Assembly (NCBI GenBank): GCA_002067405.1
Contig: MVRP01000027.1
Location: 1-32,527 of the forward strand
Length of the DNA stretch: 32,527 nt
Direction of reading: 5' to 3'
From: Syntrophorhabdaceae bacterium PtaU1.Bin034
GTDB taxonomy: Bacteria; Desulfobacterota_G; Syntrophorhabdia; Syntrophorhabdales; WCHB1-27
Each line of letters begins with the position of its first letter. Position 1 is the first letter of the stretch. Positions 6,978 to 13,740 of the stretch are shown piece by piece. The position numbers were made by a program, and so were the translations under genes. The notes below the pieces were generated by a model. The model searched no databases, had not been told where the DNA came from, and worked only from the letters and a program-made list of their open reading frames with translations.

Positions 6978-7676
6978 TTAGATTCTTGGTTCCTGACCCT
7001 GCCTTATCTTTTTCTTGATAAGGTCTTTTCCCCTGCTTATGTGTTTCTTGACAAGCTTTTCGACCTCTCGTCCATTTTTGGCCTTTATGGAATCGAGCAT
7101 TTCCTTGTGATCCTGCACTGCATACCTGTCTTTTCTTCCGAAACGAAGGATGATTACACGATAGCGATACATGTAGTCACGAAGGTCGCCGAGAAGCGCG
7201 TAGAGGCGGTTGTTCCTGGCCGCCTTGTACAATGTGTCGTGAAACTCGCCATCCAGCCGTATGAATTCGTCGGCATTCATGTTCTGAAGAAGTGCTTCTT
7301 GCATGTTTACGATGTCTTCGAGCGCCTTTATTTCGTGTTCCTGAATTCTTGTCGAGGCGAGGTTGGCTGCGTAACCCTCCAGGAGTGACCTGAGATTGAA
7401 TACCTCTTCTACCTCTTCCTCTGATACGCCTTTGACCGCAAAGCCGCCCCTGGGCAGTCGATATATCAGTCCCTCTTTTTCGAGTTTCTGTATCGCTTCC
7501 CGGACCGGCGTTCTGCTTGTCTTCATATCTTCCGCAAGCTTTTCTTCAATCAGCCTTCTGCCGGGCTCGAACTCCCCGCTGATTATTGAATCTTTGATGC
7601 CGTTATACACCTGTTCTCTCAAAAGTCTTTTCTTCTTTCGTTTCCGATTCTCACTACTTCCCTTGTTTTGGTTCAT
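6978..7676 (-). CDS. GntR family regulator, FCD (FadR-type) domain
   Basis: 232 residues from the ATG at 7676, preferred over an upstream in-frame ATG at 7703 because AGGAGG lies 5 bases before it. The N-terminal winged helix (about 20-85) has the GntR signature LAEDMKTSRTPVREAIQKLEKEGL (split across helices 2-3). The C-terminal half is an all-helical FCD ligand domain (VFNLRSLLEGYAANLA... and DGEFHDTLYKAA..., with HKEMLDSI further on). FCD regulators typically respond to organic acids or acyl-CoA. Its position directly before pckG suggests control of gluconeogenesis or organic-acid use (inference). The ligand cannot be read from the sequence. Confidence 0.88.
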   Translation of the reverse strand: MNQNKGSSENRKRKKKRLLREQVYNGIKDSIISGEFEPGRRLIEEKLAEDMKTSRTPVREAIQKLEKEGLIYRLPRGGFAVKGVSEEEVEEVFNLRSLLEGYAANLASTRIQEHEIKALEDIVNMQEALLQNMNADEFIRLDGEFHDTLYKAARNNRLYALLGDLRDYMYRYRVIILRFGRKDRYAVQDHKEMLDSIKAKNGREVEKLVKKHISRGKDLIKKKIRQGQEPRI

Positions 7677-7747
7677 GTTCTCCTCCTTTGGACCTTTCTC
7701 CATGGGATTCGGTTACCTTATTACTATGCCATACTTTATCGCAAATA

Positions 7748-7776
7748 TCTATCATGTTGCATACAGCTTTTGTCAA
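7748..7776 (-). promoter_or_regulatory. Possible gntR promoter with internal near-palindrome
   Basis: On the minus strand TTGACA (plus 7771-7776) is followed after 17 bases by GATAGA, a weak -10. Between them lies TGTATGCAACA, a near-palindrome that could be an autoregulatory GntR site, though its GT-to-AC spacing does not match the classical FCD consensus. Confidence 0.35.
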
Positions 7777-7945
7777 AAAGGTAAACAATTTTTTTACAGA
7801 ATGGGATAGGGTTGCAAACCGAGAATCTCGTTATGGTATTTTCAGATGAACATTATTAGGCTTCCATCGTGGCAAAACGGCTTGATCCTTCTGTTGATTT
7901 TAGAAGAGTATTATTGTAGATTTAACAAGTTTTTTTGGAGGGACT

Positions 7946-8935
7946 ATGAGCAGAGTTTTCAGCGGCATCCAGCCGACAGGCGATATACATATCGGCAACT
8001 ATGTCGGAGCAATAAGGCAGTGGGTATCCCTTGTACACAAGTATGAATGCATCTACGCGGTGGTTGACTATCATGCCATAACGGTTGAGTATGAGACGAG
8101 TGACATGAGGCAGAGGACGCTTGATACGGCGCTCATACTTCTGGCCTGTGGCCTCGACCCCGAGAAGTGCCATGTTTTTGTCCAGTCGCACGTTATTGAG
8201 CACACGGAGCTTGCCTGGATATTCAACTGCGTAACCCCCATAGGGGAAGTGGAAAGGATGACGCAGTTCAAGGACAAGTCGAAACAGCACAAGGCAAACA
8301 TCAACATGGGCCTGATGGATTATCCCGTGTTGCAGGCTGCGGACATACTGGTGTATAAGGCCGGGTTTGTTCCGGTAGGCGAGGATCAGGTACAGCACAT
8401 CGAGCTGTCCCGGGAGATCGCACGGAAGTTTAATATCAGGTTCGGCAATATTTTCCCGGAGCCCCAGGCAATTCTGTCAGCCGCGCCCCGGATCATGGGC
8501 ACCGAAGGAAAAAACAAGATGTCCAAGACCCTCAACAATTATATCGGTGTCCTCGAAGAAGAGGGCAGCATTTGGGAGAAACTGAGAACAGCGGTAACCG
8601 ATGTGGCGAGGATACGACGCAAAGACCCGGGCAATCCGGAGGTATGCAACATCTACACTATGCATCGCGCGTTTTCTCCTGAAGAGATGCTTCGGGAGTT
8701 GGACAGCGGGTGCAGGAGCGCGGGAATCGGCTGCATCGATTGCAAGAAGATCCTGCTCAGGAATATGATGGCCGAGCTCACGCCAATCCGCGAAAAAGCG
8801 CTTTCAATGAAGGATCATCCGGATTACGTGATGGATGTGCTGAAGAAGGGGGCGAGGGAGTGTAGCCGCATGGCGGGGGAGACCATGGAGGAAGTACGTT
8901 CAGCCCTCGGCCTTCTCACAAAGCCCGGCGCCTGA
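7946..8935 (+). CDS. trpS: Tryptophanyl-tRNA synthetase
   Basis: Class I aminoacyl-tRNA synthetase that charges tRNA-Trp with tryptophan using ATP. 329 residues, normal for bacterial TrpS. The HIGH motif is HIGN at 15-18 (GIQPTGDIHIGN) and the KMSKS loop is KMSKT at 191-195. The family segment DYPVLQAADILVY is at 125-137. The start ATG has GGAGGG 4 bases upstream. It stands alone between gntR (divergent) and the DUF2156 gene. A short palindrome, CGAGAATCTCG (7820-7830), lies in the upstream region. No T-box is visible. Confidence 0.97.
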   Translation: MSRVFSGIQPTGDIHIGNYVGAIRQWVSLVHKYECIYAVVDYHAITVEYETSDMRQRTLDTALILLACGLDPEKCHVFVQSHVIEHTELAWIFNCVTPIGEVERMTQFKDKSKQHKANINMGLMDYPVLQAADILVYKAGFVPVGEDQVQHIELSREIARKFNIRFGNIFPEPQAILSAAPRIMGTEGKNKMSKTLNNYIGVLEEEGSIWEKLRTAVTDVARIRRKDPGNPEVCNIYTMHRAFSPEEMLRELDSGCRSAGIGCIDCKKILLRNMMAELTPIREKALSMKDHPDYVMDVLKKGARECSRMAGETMEEVRSALGLLTKPGA

Positions 8936-9071
8936 GGCAAGTATCGGGAAATTCTTCCAGAATAAGACCGGTCAACTTGTTGAAATAAGCTTCTTGCGTT
9001 GTTGCATGCGGTTTTAGATCATCGGGCAGAAAAAAGTCAGGGAGTCCGGTATTCCTATCTATTCACTGTCT

Positions 9072-9101
9072 TTGTGAACCGGCCGGAAAAATGTTTATAA
9101 T
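9072..9101 (+). promoter_or_regulatory. Promoter of the DUF2156 gene
   Basis: TTGTGA (9072-9077), an 18-base spacer and a perfect TATAAT (9096-9101). The expected start of transcription is within about 7 bases of 9101, which coincides with the ATG at 9108, so the mRNA could be leaderless. No Shine-Dalgarno sequence is visible. Confidence 0.5.
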
Positions 9102-9107
9102 AAGAAG

Positions 9108-10010
9108 ATGATGCCTGAGTTTCCTCAATTTAAGCCGATCGAGCTGGACGATCGTGAGTTTGTTCAGAAAAGACTGTGGGAATACCAGCCCGAGACGTCT
9201 GAGCTCAATTTCACCAATCTGTTCATATGGAGGTCTCATTACAAGCTGCTCTGGTCCGTTTATCGCGATTGGCTTCTTATTATCAGCGAAAATGCCGGGA
9301 ATGGTCTTTGTGCCCTCCCCCCTGTCGGTGTTTCACCCCGGATGGATGTAACGCAGATGCTCCTCCAATGGATGACGGCAGAGAAAGGCATTGCAGAGCC
9401 GGCAATAGACAGGGCAGACAGAAGGCTCGTTTCCGAGTTGGAGAAATGCGGCGAATTCGTTTGGGAGCCCACGAGGAACCACTTCGACTATGTCTACCGG
9501 ACCCAAGACCTGGTCGAGCTGGCGGGGAAGAACTACCGGGCAAAACGGAATCACATAAATTATCTGCTCCGATCTTATAAATTCACCTACGAGGCGCTCA
9601 ATGAGAGCCATGTTGATTCGTGCCTCGGCCTAGCTGAGAACTGGTGTGACCTGCGGCGATGCAAGGAGGATTTGAACCTCCTCGGTGAATGGGACGCCAC
9701 ACGGGAAGCGCTCACCAATTTCAGGACCCTCGGAATGGTGGGTGGAGTAATCATAATTAATGGACAGGTACAGGCATTCACGCTTGGCGAGTTGTTGAAC
9801 GAGCGAACGGCGGTCGTCCACATAGAGAAAGCGAGCAGTGAGATCAGGGGGCTTTACCCTGCAATAAATCAGCAGTTTTGCGAGAAACAGTGGCAGAATG
9901 TGCCATGTATCAATCGGGAGCAGGATCTGGGAGAGCCGGGGTTACGGGAGGCCAAGCTTTCCTACAATCCGGAGAACTTCGTCGAGAAGTTCCGCGTAAG
10001 GCTGAAATAA
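9108..10010 (+). CDS. DUF2156 protein (phosphatidylglycerol lysyltransferase C-terminal-like)
   Basis: 300 residues, soluble, with no membrane segment. The opening (LDDREFVQKRLWEYQPETSELNFTNLFIWR, positions about 13-42) and the later acyltransferase-like region (KRNHINYLLRSYKFTYE...) are typical of stand-alone DUF2156 proteins. These share the GNAT-type fold of the aminoacyl-phosphatidylglycerol synthase catalytic domain. Proteins of this size without the membrane part are of unknown substrate. Transcription may start at the ATG itself. The gene converges with the UPF0045 gene, 54 bases away. Confidence 0.8.
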   Translation: MMPEFPQFKPIELDDREFVQKRLWEYQPETSELNFTNLFIWRSHYKLLWSVYRDWLLIISENAGNGLCALPPVGVSPRMDVTQMLLQWMTAEKGIAEPAIDRADRRLVSELEKCGEFVWEPTRNHFDYVYRTQDLVELAGKNYRAKRNHINYLLRSYKFTYEALNESHVDSCLGLAENWCDLRRCKEDLNLLGEWDATREALTNFRTLGMVGGVIIINGQVQAFTLGELLNERTAVVHIEKASSEIRGLYPAINQQFCEKQWQNVPCINREQDLGEPGLREAKLSYNPENFVEKFRVRLK

Positions 10011-10064
10011 GGAAACACGGTCAAAGCAGCAACCCAGCCTGCCCTTCTCGCATGCCTTCCCAAA

Positions 10065-10379
10065 TCAGGTTTTTACCTTTTTCCCCAGCTTCTTTTCGAC
10101 AGATTCTATCTTCTGGGCCAGCCTCCCGCCTTTTCCCTTTCTGATATCGAGCTTCAGCGTTGCATAAACCCTGTTGCAGTCCGTCTCAAGCCGACTATAT
10201 GCATCCGCAACTATCTTGAGCGCCTTTTCGAGATCGTCGACCTCGATCACTGTCCCCATCGGTGTGAGCCGGTAATCGAGCTCGCTTTCGTCGAACATTC
10301 CGATGATCCTGCTTACCCAGGCGCTCATGCTTTCGCCTTTATCCATAGGGAACATGGTGAGCTCCATCAGCACCGACAT
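10065..10379 (-). CDS. MTH1187 / UPF0045 family thiamine-binding protein
   Basis: 104 residues, typical for this small family (DUF77). The fold is ferredoxin-like, and members bind thiamine or related compounds as oligomers. The characteristic opening MSVLMELTMFPMDKGES and the block YRLTPMGTVIEVDDLEKAL (about 36-54) are visible. AAGGAGGT lies 7 bases before the ATG. It lies 24 bases downstream of the NlpC/P60 gene on the same strand, so the two are probably co-transcribed. A physiological role is not evident from context. Confidence 0.88.
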   Translation of the reverse strand: MSVLMELTMFPMDKGESMSAWVSRIIGMFDESELDYRLTPMGTVIEVDDLEKALKIVADAYSRLETDCNRVYATLKLDIRKGKGGRLAQKIESVEKKLGKKVKT

Positions 10380-10403
10380 AAAAGACCTCCTTCTTTTAGC
10401 TGT

Positions 10404-11336
10404 TTAGCCGTTTTTTCCGGTGTTCATCCTGCCGAAATGCAGGTGCTTTCCATTAATCTCGGGCGCTTCCGTCTGAACCTGTCCCAGGTTACAACCGAAT
10501 TTTTCGCGAAAGGTCCTGATCCTGACAATATCCCCTGTTTCTGTGGCCTCGATGAACTTCTCGGCTCCCAGGGACAGCATCACGTGATTGATCGAAGCCG
10601 GGTCATCCTCCCATGAAACAAAGATGAGGTCGCCGGGCCCAAGGTCGGATAGGGCAATAGGCTTTGCCGTCATCCACTGTTCATGTGCATCCCGCGGCAC
10701 ATCAAAATTGTTGGCGCGAAAAACAAGATTGACGAGGCCCGAGCAATCGACGCCCATAACAGGTCCGACGGTCCACGGCATTTGCATGCTGCGGCCGCCC
10801 CACAGATACGGCGTACCAAGAAAAAGGCGGGCAACCCTTACCAGGTCCTGTGCCCGCACTTCGACTGCTGTCGCCCGTCCGCCATCTACCTTCATCACGT
10901 CTTTTTTGGCCACCCAGCCGCTCCTTTTCTTTGGCAAGGCGACCTCAAAAAATGATTTCATCTCTCCTGTCACAAGGAACCTCGTCCCTATTGATACGGG
11001 AAAAACAGGCAAGGCCTTTTGCGACGGGGAAGACCGGATCACGGTAAAGGCGGCCTTCACCAGCCCGTTGTATCCTTCGGGTTTTTCCGTTTCCGCCGTA
11101 TCCTTCTTTCTCACCCAGCCGGTATAGCCATGCCAGCCGGCAACAGGATCGAACTTCGATTGTTCGATCGCTTCCACTTCGTACCAGTCGTCTGTCTCGC
11201 TTTTGAAAAGAAGCGCTTCATTGAAGAGGAGCTGGCTCTCCTGCTGGTCGTCTCGAATATTTAACAACGGGATGGCCTCAACCGGTTGCCTTCTCAGGTC
11301 GGCGACCGGGACCGCCACTGCCAGGTATCGTGCCAT
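10404..11336 (-). CDS. SH3-domain NlpC/P60 peptidoglycan endopeptidase (YkfC-like)
   Basis: 310 residues. Two SH3-like segments (about 1-80 and 90-150, each ending in G-W-V-R/A-K-K) precede an NlpC/P60 cysteine peptidase domain (about 160-285). The catalytic cysteine is Cys198 in GVDCSGLV and the histidine His251 in INHVMLSLG. The order and spacing resemble the gamma-D-glutamyl-L-diamino-acid endopeptidases of the YkfC type, which cut cell wall peptides during recycling. No signal peptide is seen, which fits a cytoplasmic recycling role rather than wall hydrolysis (inference). The Shine-Dalgarno sequence is weak, but an extended -10 promoter lies about 90 bases upstream. Confidence 0.88.
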   Translation of the reverse strand: MARYLAVAVPVADLRRQPVEAIPLLNIRDDQQESQLLFNEALLFKSETDDWYEVEAIEQSKFDPVAGWHGYTGWVRKKDTAETEKPEGYNGLVKAAFTVIRSSPSQKALPVFPVSIGTRFLVTGEMKSFFEVALPKKRSGWVAKKDVMKVDGGRATAVEVRAQDLVRVARLFLGTPYLWGGRSMQMPWTVGPVMGVDCSGLVNLVFRANNFDVPRDAHEQWMTAKPIALSDLGPGDLIFVSWEDDPASINHVMLSLGAEKFIEATETGDIVRIRTFREKFGCNLGQVQTEAPEINGKHLHFGRMNTGKNG

Positions 11337-11423
11337 ATCAGATTCCGTCGCTCCTCAGGAATAGCAGATGCCGCAGGAGAGATGCTTATTTTGCGCATCC
11401 TCCGGTCAGGGCATCGCACTGCA

Positions 11424-11432
11424 ATTATACCA
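11424..11432 (-). promoter_or_regulatory. Extended -10 promoter of the NlpC/P60 gene
   Basis: The minus strand reads TGGTATAAT: a perfect -10 hexamer preceded by TGn, the extended -10 element, with no good -35. Transcription would start near 11417, leaving about 80 bases of leader. Confidence 0.5.
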
Positions 11433-11489
11433 TGCCGGCAATACTTGCTCCTCTTCAAAAGGGTTTTGACTTGTGGTCCTGTCGCGAAG

Positions 11490-12113
11490 TTATCCGGCTC
11501 CGGAAGACCGTTTATCCTTGACGCCAAGCCCATTGCGGACGAATTGGACGGCCGATTCGGCGATTTGATCGATGCTGTCCTTTCTGCCGAAGTCGAACCA
11601 GTAGGTCACCCACGTGAGCATGCCGAGCACAAAAAGGGCGCCCCACGAGGGTTTCACGCCGCTGTCTATGACACCCTCGCTCTTCAGCCGGGTGATCGTG
11701 TCGCGGAGAACCACATAATGCTGTTTCCATTCCTCTCTTACTTCCCGGAAGTACCTGTCCTTCCTTGCCAGGGTGTCGTGGATCAGTATTCTCAACTCGG
11801 GGTGGAGACAGATGCCCTTCGTGTAAGTGCGGATCATGTAATCGAGGCGCTGCAGGGGGTCGTCTATGGAAAGCGCTTCCCCCATATACGGTTTCAAATC
11901 CCTCTCCATCGTTTTTTTGTGAACGGACAGAAGGAGGTTCCGCTTGCTTCCGAAGTAATGGTAAAGGGTGGGCCTCGTAAGTCTTGCGGCAGTGCAGATA
12001 TCGGTCGTGGAGACAGAGGCCGATCCGCCCTTCTTCACAAGAAGCTGGATCGTGGAACTGATGATCCGTGCTCTGTTCTTCTCGGACGCCCTCTCTCTTT
12101 TGCTGTCGGCCAC
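11490..12113 (-). CDS. TetR family transcriptional regulator
   Basis: 207 residues from a GTG at 12113, chosen because GGGAGGT lies 8 bases upstream; longer in-frame starts have none. The N-terminal helix-turn-helix is typical (VSTTDICTAARLTRPTLYHYFGSKRNLL, about 34-61). The C-terminal ligand domain is helical and variable, with HPELRILIHDTLARKDRYF. It is divergent from the molybdenum hydroxylase operon, the usual arrangement for a local repressor. An 18-base palindrome (12292-12309) lies just after the operon promoter. The ligand is unknown; acyl-CoA or an aromatic substrate would fit the neighbours (inference). Confidence 0.9.
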   Translation of the reverse strand: MADSKRERASEKNRARIISSTIQLLVKKGGSASVSTTDICTAARLTRPTLYHYFGSKRNLLLSVHKKTMERDLKPYMGEALSIDDPLQRLDYMIRTYTKGICLHPELRILIHDTLARKDRYFREVREEWKQHYVVLRDTITRLKSEGVIDSGVKPSWGALFVLGMLTWVTYWFDFGRKDSIDQIAESAVQFVRNGLGVKDKRSSGAG

Positions 12114-12163
12114 TAAGCCGTACCTCCCGCTTACGTTCGAACTTGACGCGTGTAACGAACACA

Positions 12164-12192
12164 ATTAAAGCAATAACATACCTGTTTGTCAA
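12164..12192 (-). promoter_or_regulatory. tetR promoter
   Basis: On the minus strand TTGACA (plus 12187-12192) and TTTAAT (plus 12164-12169) are separated by 17 bases. Two ACCTGT hexamers (12180-12185 and 12192-12197) overlap the -35 region and recur in the palindrome before the operon, which suggests autoregulation. Confidence 0.6.
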
Positions 12193-12247
12193 CCTGTTCA
12201 TATTATCTTGCAAATATTGATAATTAAAACGAGGCTCAATAAAAGTC

Positions 12248-12277
12248 TTGACAATGCTGTAAAGACATTTCTATGAT
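12248..12277 (+). promoter_or_regulatory. Promoter of the molybdenum hydroxylase operon
   Basis: TTGACA (12248-12253), an 18-base spacer and TATGAT (12272-12277). Transcription would begin near 12284, giving a leader of about 88 bases before the ATG at 12372. Confidence 0.65.
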
Positions 12278-12291
12278 TAATAAGTCTGCTA

Positions 12292-12309
12292 GTTTACAGA
12301 CCTGTATAC
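12292..12309. promoter_or_regulatory. Candidate TetR operator
   Basis: GTTTACAGACCTGTATAC: 8-base arms with one mismatch around a central AC. It lies about 8-25 bases after the predicted transcription start of the operon, a position where bound protein would block RNA polymerase. Binding by the adjacent TetR is inferred. Confidence 0.5.
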
Positions 12310-12371
12310 TTATAACCGTTGTATGATACGTACTTTGTCTTAAGTCTGACAAGCATTTGGAGGTAGGAATC

Positions 12372-13253
12372 ATGCCTTTGTTTTATCGAAGACTGCCAAA
12401 GTTCAAGTATATGAGGCCGAAAACGATCGAAGATGTGCTGTCTGCGCTCGCCGCTCACGGGAAAGCAGCCAGACTCCTGGCCGGCGGCACGGACCTTGTA
12501 CCTCAACTGAAACGACGGGAAACCGAGACACCCGAATATGTAATCGATCTCAAGGGCATTTCCGGGCTGAACGGGATTTCGTACGAGGAGGAGACCGGCT
12601 TGAAGATCGGGCCTCTTACCACCATCTCTGCCATCGAGCAATCGGAGCCCGTTCGCGACCACTTCCCCATCCTCGCTCAGGCAGCCTCGCTTATGGCCTC
12701 TCCCCAGGTAAGGAATAGAGGGACTTTTGTCGGCAATATATGCAATGCCGCGTCTTCTGCGGACAGTGCCCCATCGCTGCTCACGCTCGATGCGGAGGTG
12801 ACGATCAAGGGTCCCAAGGGAGAGAGATCGGTTCCTCTGGCAGAATTCTTCACCGGTCCCGGCAAAACGATCCTTGGAGCGGATGAAATAGTTATGGCCC
12901 TTTCCGTGTCGAAGCAGGCATCTGCCGCCCGGGGTGTTTATCTGAAGCTCTCACCCAGGCATTCGATGGACCTTGCCGTCGTCGGCGTCGCGGCATCGGG
13001 CACGTGTAAAAACGGCATTTGCGGAGACATCACTATCGCCCTCGGCGCTGTCGCGCCGACCCCGATCAAGGTGCAGGGCGTCGAATCGATCCTCAAAGAC
13101 CGGAAGATTACACCCGAGCTGATCGATGAGGCCGCAAAAATGGCGATGAATCAGTGTAACCCGAGGAAAGACAGCCACAGGGCATCTCCTGAGTACCGGC
13201 GCGACATGGTGTACGTCATGACGAGACGCGCGCTCAACCAGGTTTTCCTATAG
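12372..13253 (+). CDS. Molybdenum hydroxylase FAD subunit (CoxM/XdhB type)
   Basis: 293 residues from ATG 12372, with GGAGGT 7 bases upstream. This is the medium subunit of a xanthine-oxidase-family enzyme; it takes electrons from the iron-sulfur subunit to FAD. The two FAD-binding loops are seen at 35-49 (LLAGGTDLVPQLKRR) and 113-131 (VRNRGTFVGNICNAASSAD), followed by the CO dehydrogenase flavoprotein C-terminal domain. The extra four-cysteine [4Fe-4S] insertion that marks 4-hydroxybenzoyl-CoA reductase beta subunits is absent. It is the first gene of the operon, 15 bases before the 2Fe-2S subunit. Confidence 0.92.
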   Translation: MPLFYRRLPKFKYMRPKTIEDVLSALAAHGKAARLLAGGTDLVPQLKRRETETPEYVIDLKGISGLNGISYEEETGLKIGPLTTISAIEQSEPVRDHFPILAQAASLMASPQVRNRGTFVGNICNAASSADSAPSLLTLDAEVTIKGPKGERSVPLAEFFTGPGKTILGADEIVMALSVSKQASAARGVYLKLSPRHSMDLAVVGVAASGTCKNGICGDITIALGAVAPTPIKVQGVESILKDRKITPELIDEAAKMAMNQCNPRKDSHRASPEYRRDMVYVMTRRALNQVFL

Positions 13254-13268
13254 CAGCGGGAGGATATT

Positions 13269-13736
13269 ATGGAGCATATCACCATAAATGTGAACGGCGA
13301 GAACCACGAGCTTCTGGTGAAACCATCGGCAACACTCCTTGATGTCATTCGCGAAGACCTCGGGCTGACAGGCGCCAAGGAAGGATGCGGTGTCGGGGAG
13401 TGCGGCGCCTGCACCGTCATTATGGACGGCGAAACAGTGAACGCGTGCCTGATATTGGCGGTAGAGGCAGATGGCAGGCAGATCACCACAATAGAGGGAC
13501 TGGCAAACGGCGACGGGCTCCACCCCGTACAGCAGGCCTTCGTCGACATCGGCGGGATGCAGTGCGGGTTCTGTACGCCCGGCATGGTATTGTCCGCAAA
13601 AGCGCTCCTCGACAAGAATCAAAATCCCACTGACGAGGAGATACGGAAAGGTCTTGAGGGCAATTTTTGCCGCTGCACCGGATACACGAAGATCATTCAA
13701 TCGGTGAGGGCTGCGGCGGAAAGGATGCGGGGGTGA
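13269..13736 (+). CDS. Molybdenum hydroxylase 2Fe-2S subunit (CoxS/XdhC type)
   Basis: 155 residues, the normal size of the small subunit. The plant-type [2Fe-2S] domain has Cys40, Cys45, Cys48 and Cys60 (EGCGVGECGACTV...NAC). The second, helical [2Fe-2S] domain has Cys99, Cys102, Cys134 and Cys136 (QCGFCTPGM...NFCRCTGY). It carries electrons from the molybdenum centre to FAD. GGGAGG precedes the ATG. It lies 4 bases before the large subunit gene, so the two are probably translationally coupled. Confidence 0.95.
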   Translation: MEHITINVNGENHELLVKPSATLLDVIREDLGLTGAKEGCGVGECGACTVIMDGETVNACLILAVEADGRQITTIEGLANGDGLHPVQQAFVDIGGMQCGFCTPGMVLSAKALLDKNQNPTDEEIRKGLEGNFCRCTGYTKIIQSVRAAAERMRG

Positions 13737-13740
13737 GGCT

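Noticed and set aside
12357..12371. TTG start for the FAD subunit, 5 codons upstream of the ATG
   Set aside because: The TTG overlaps the Shine-Dalgarno sequence that serves ATG 12372.
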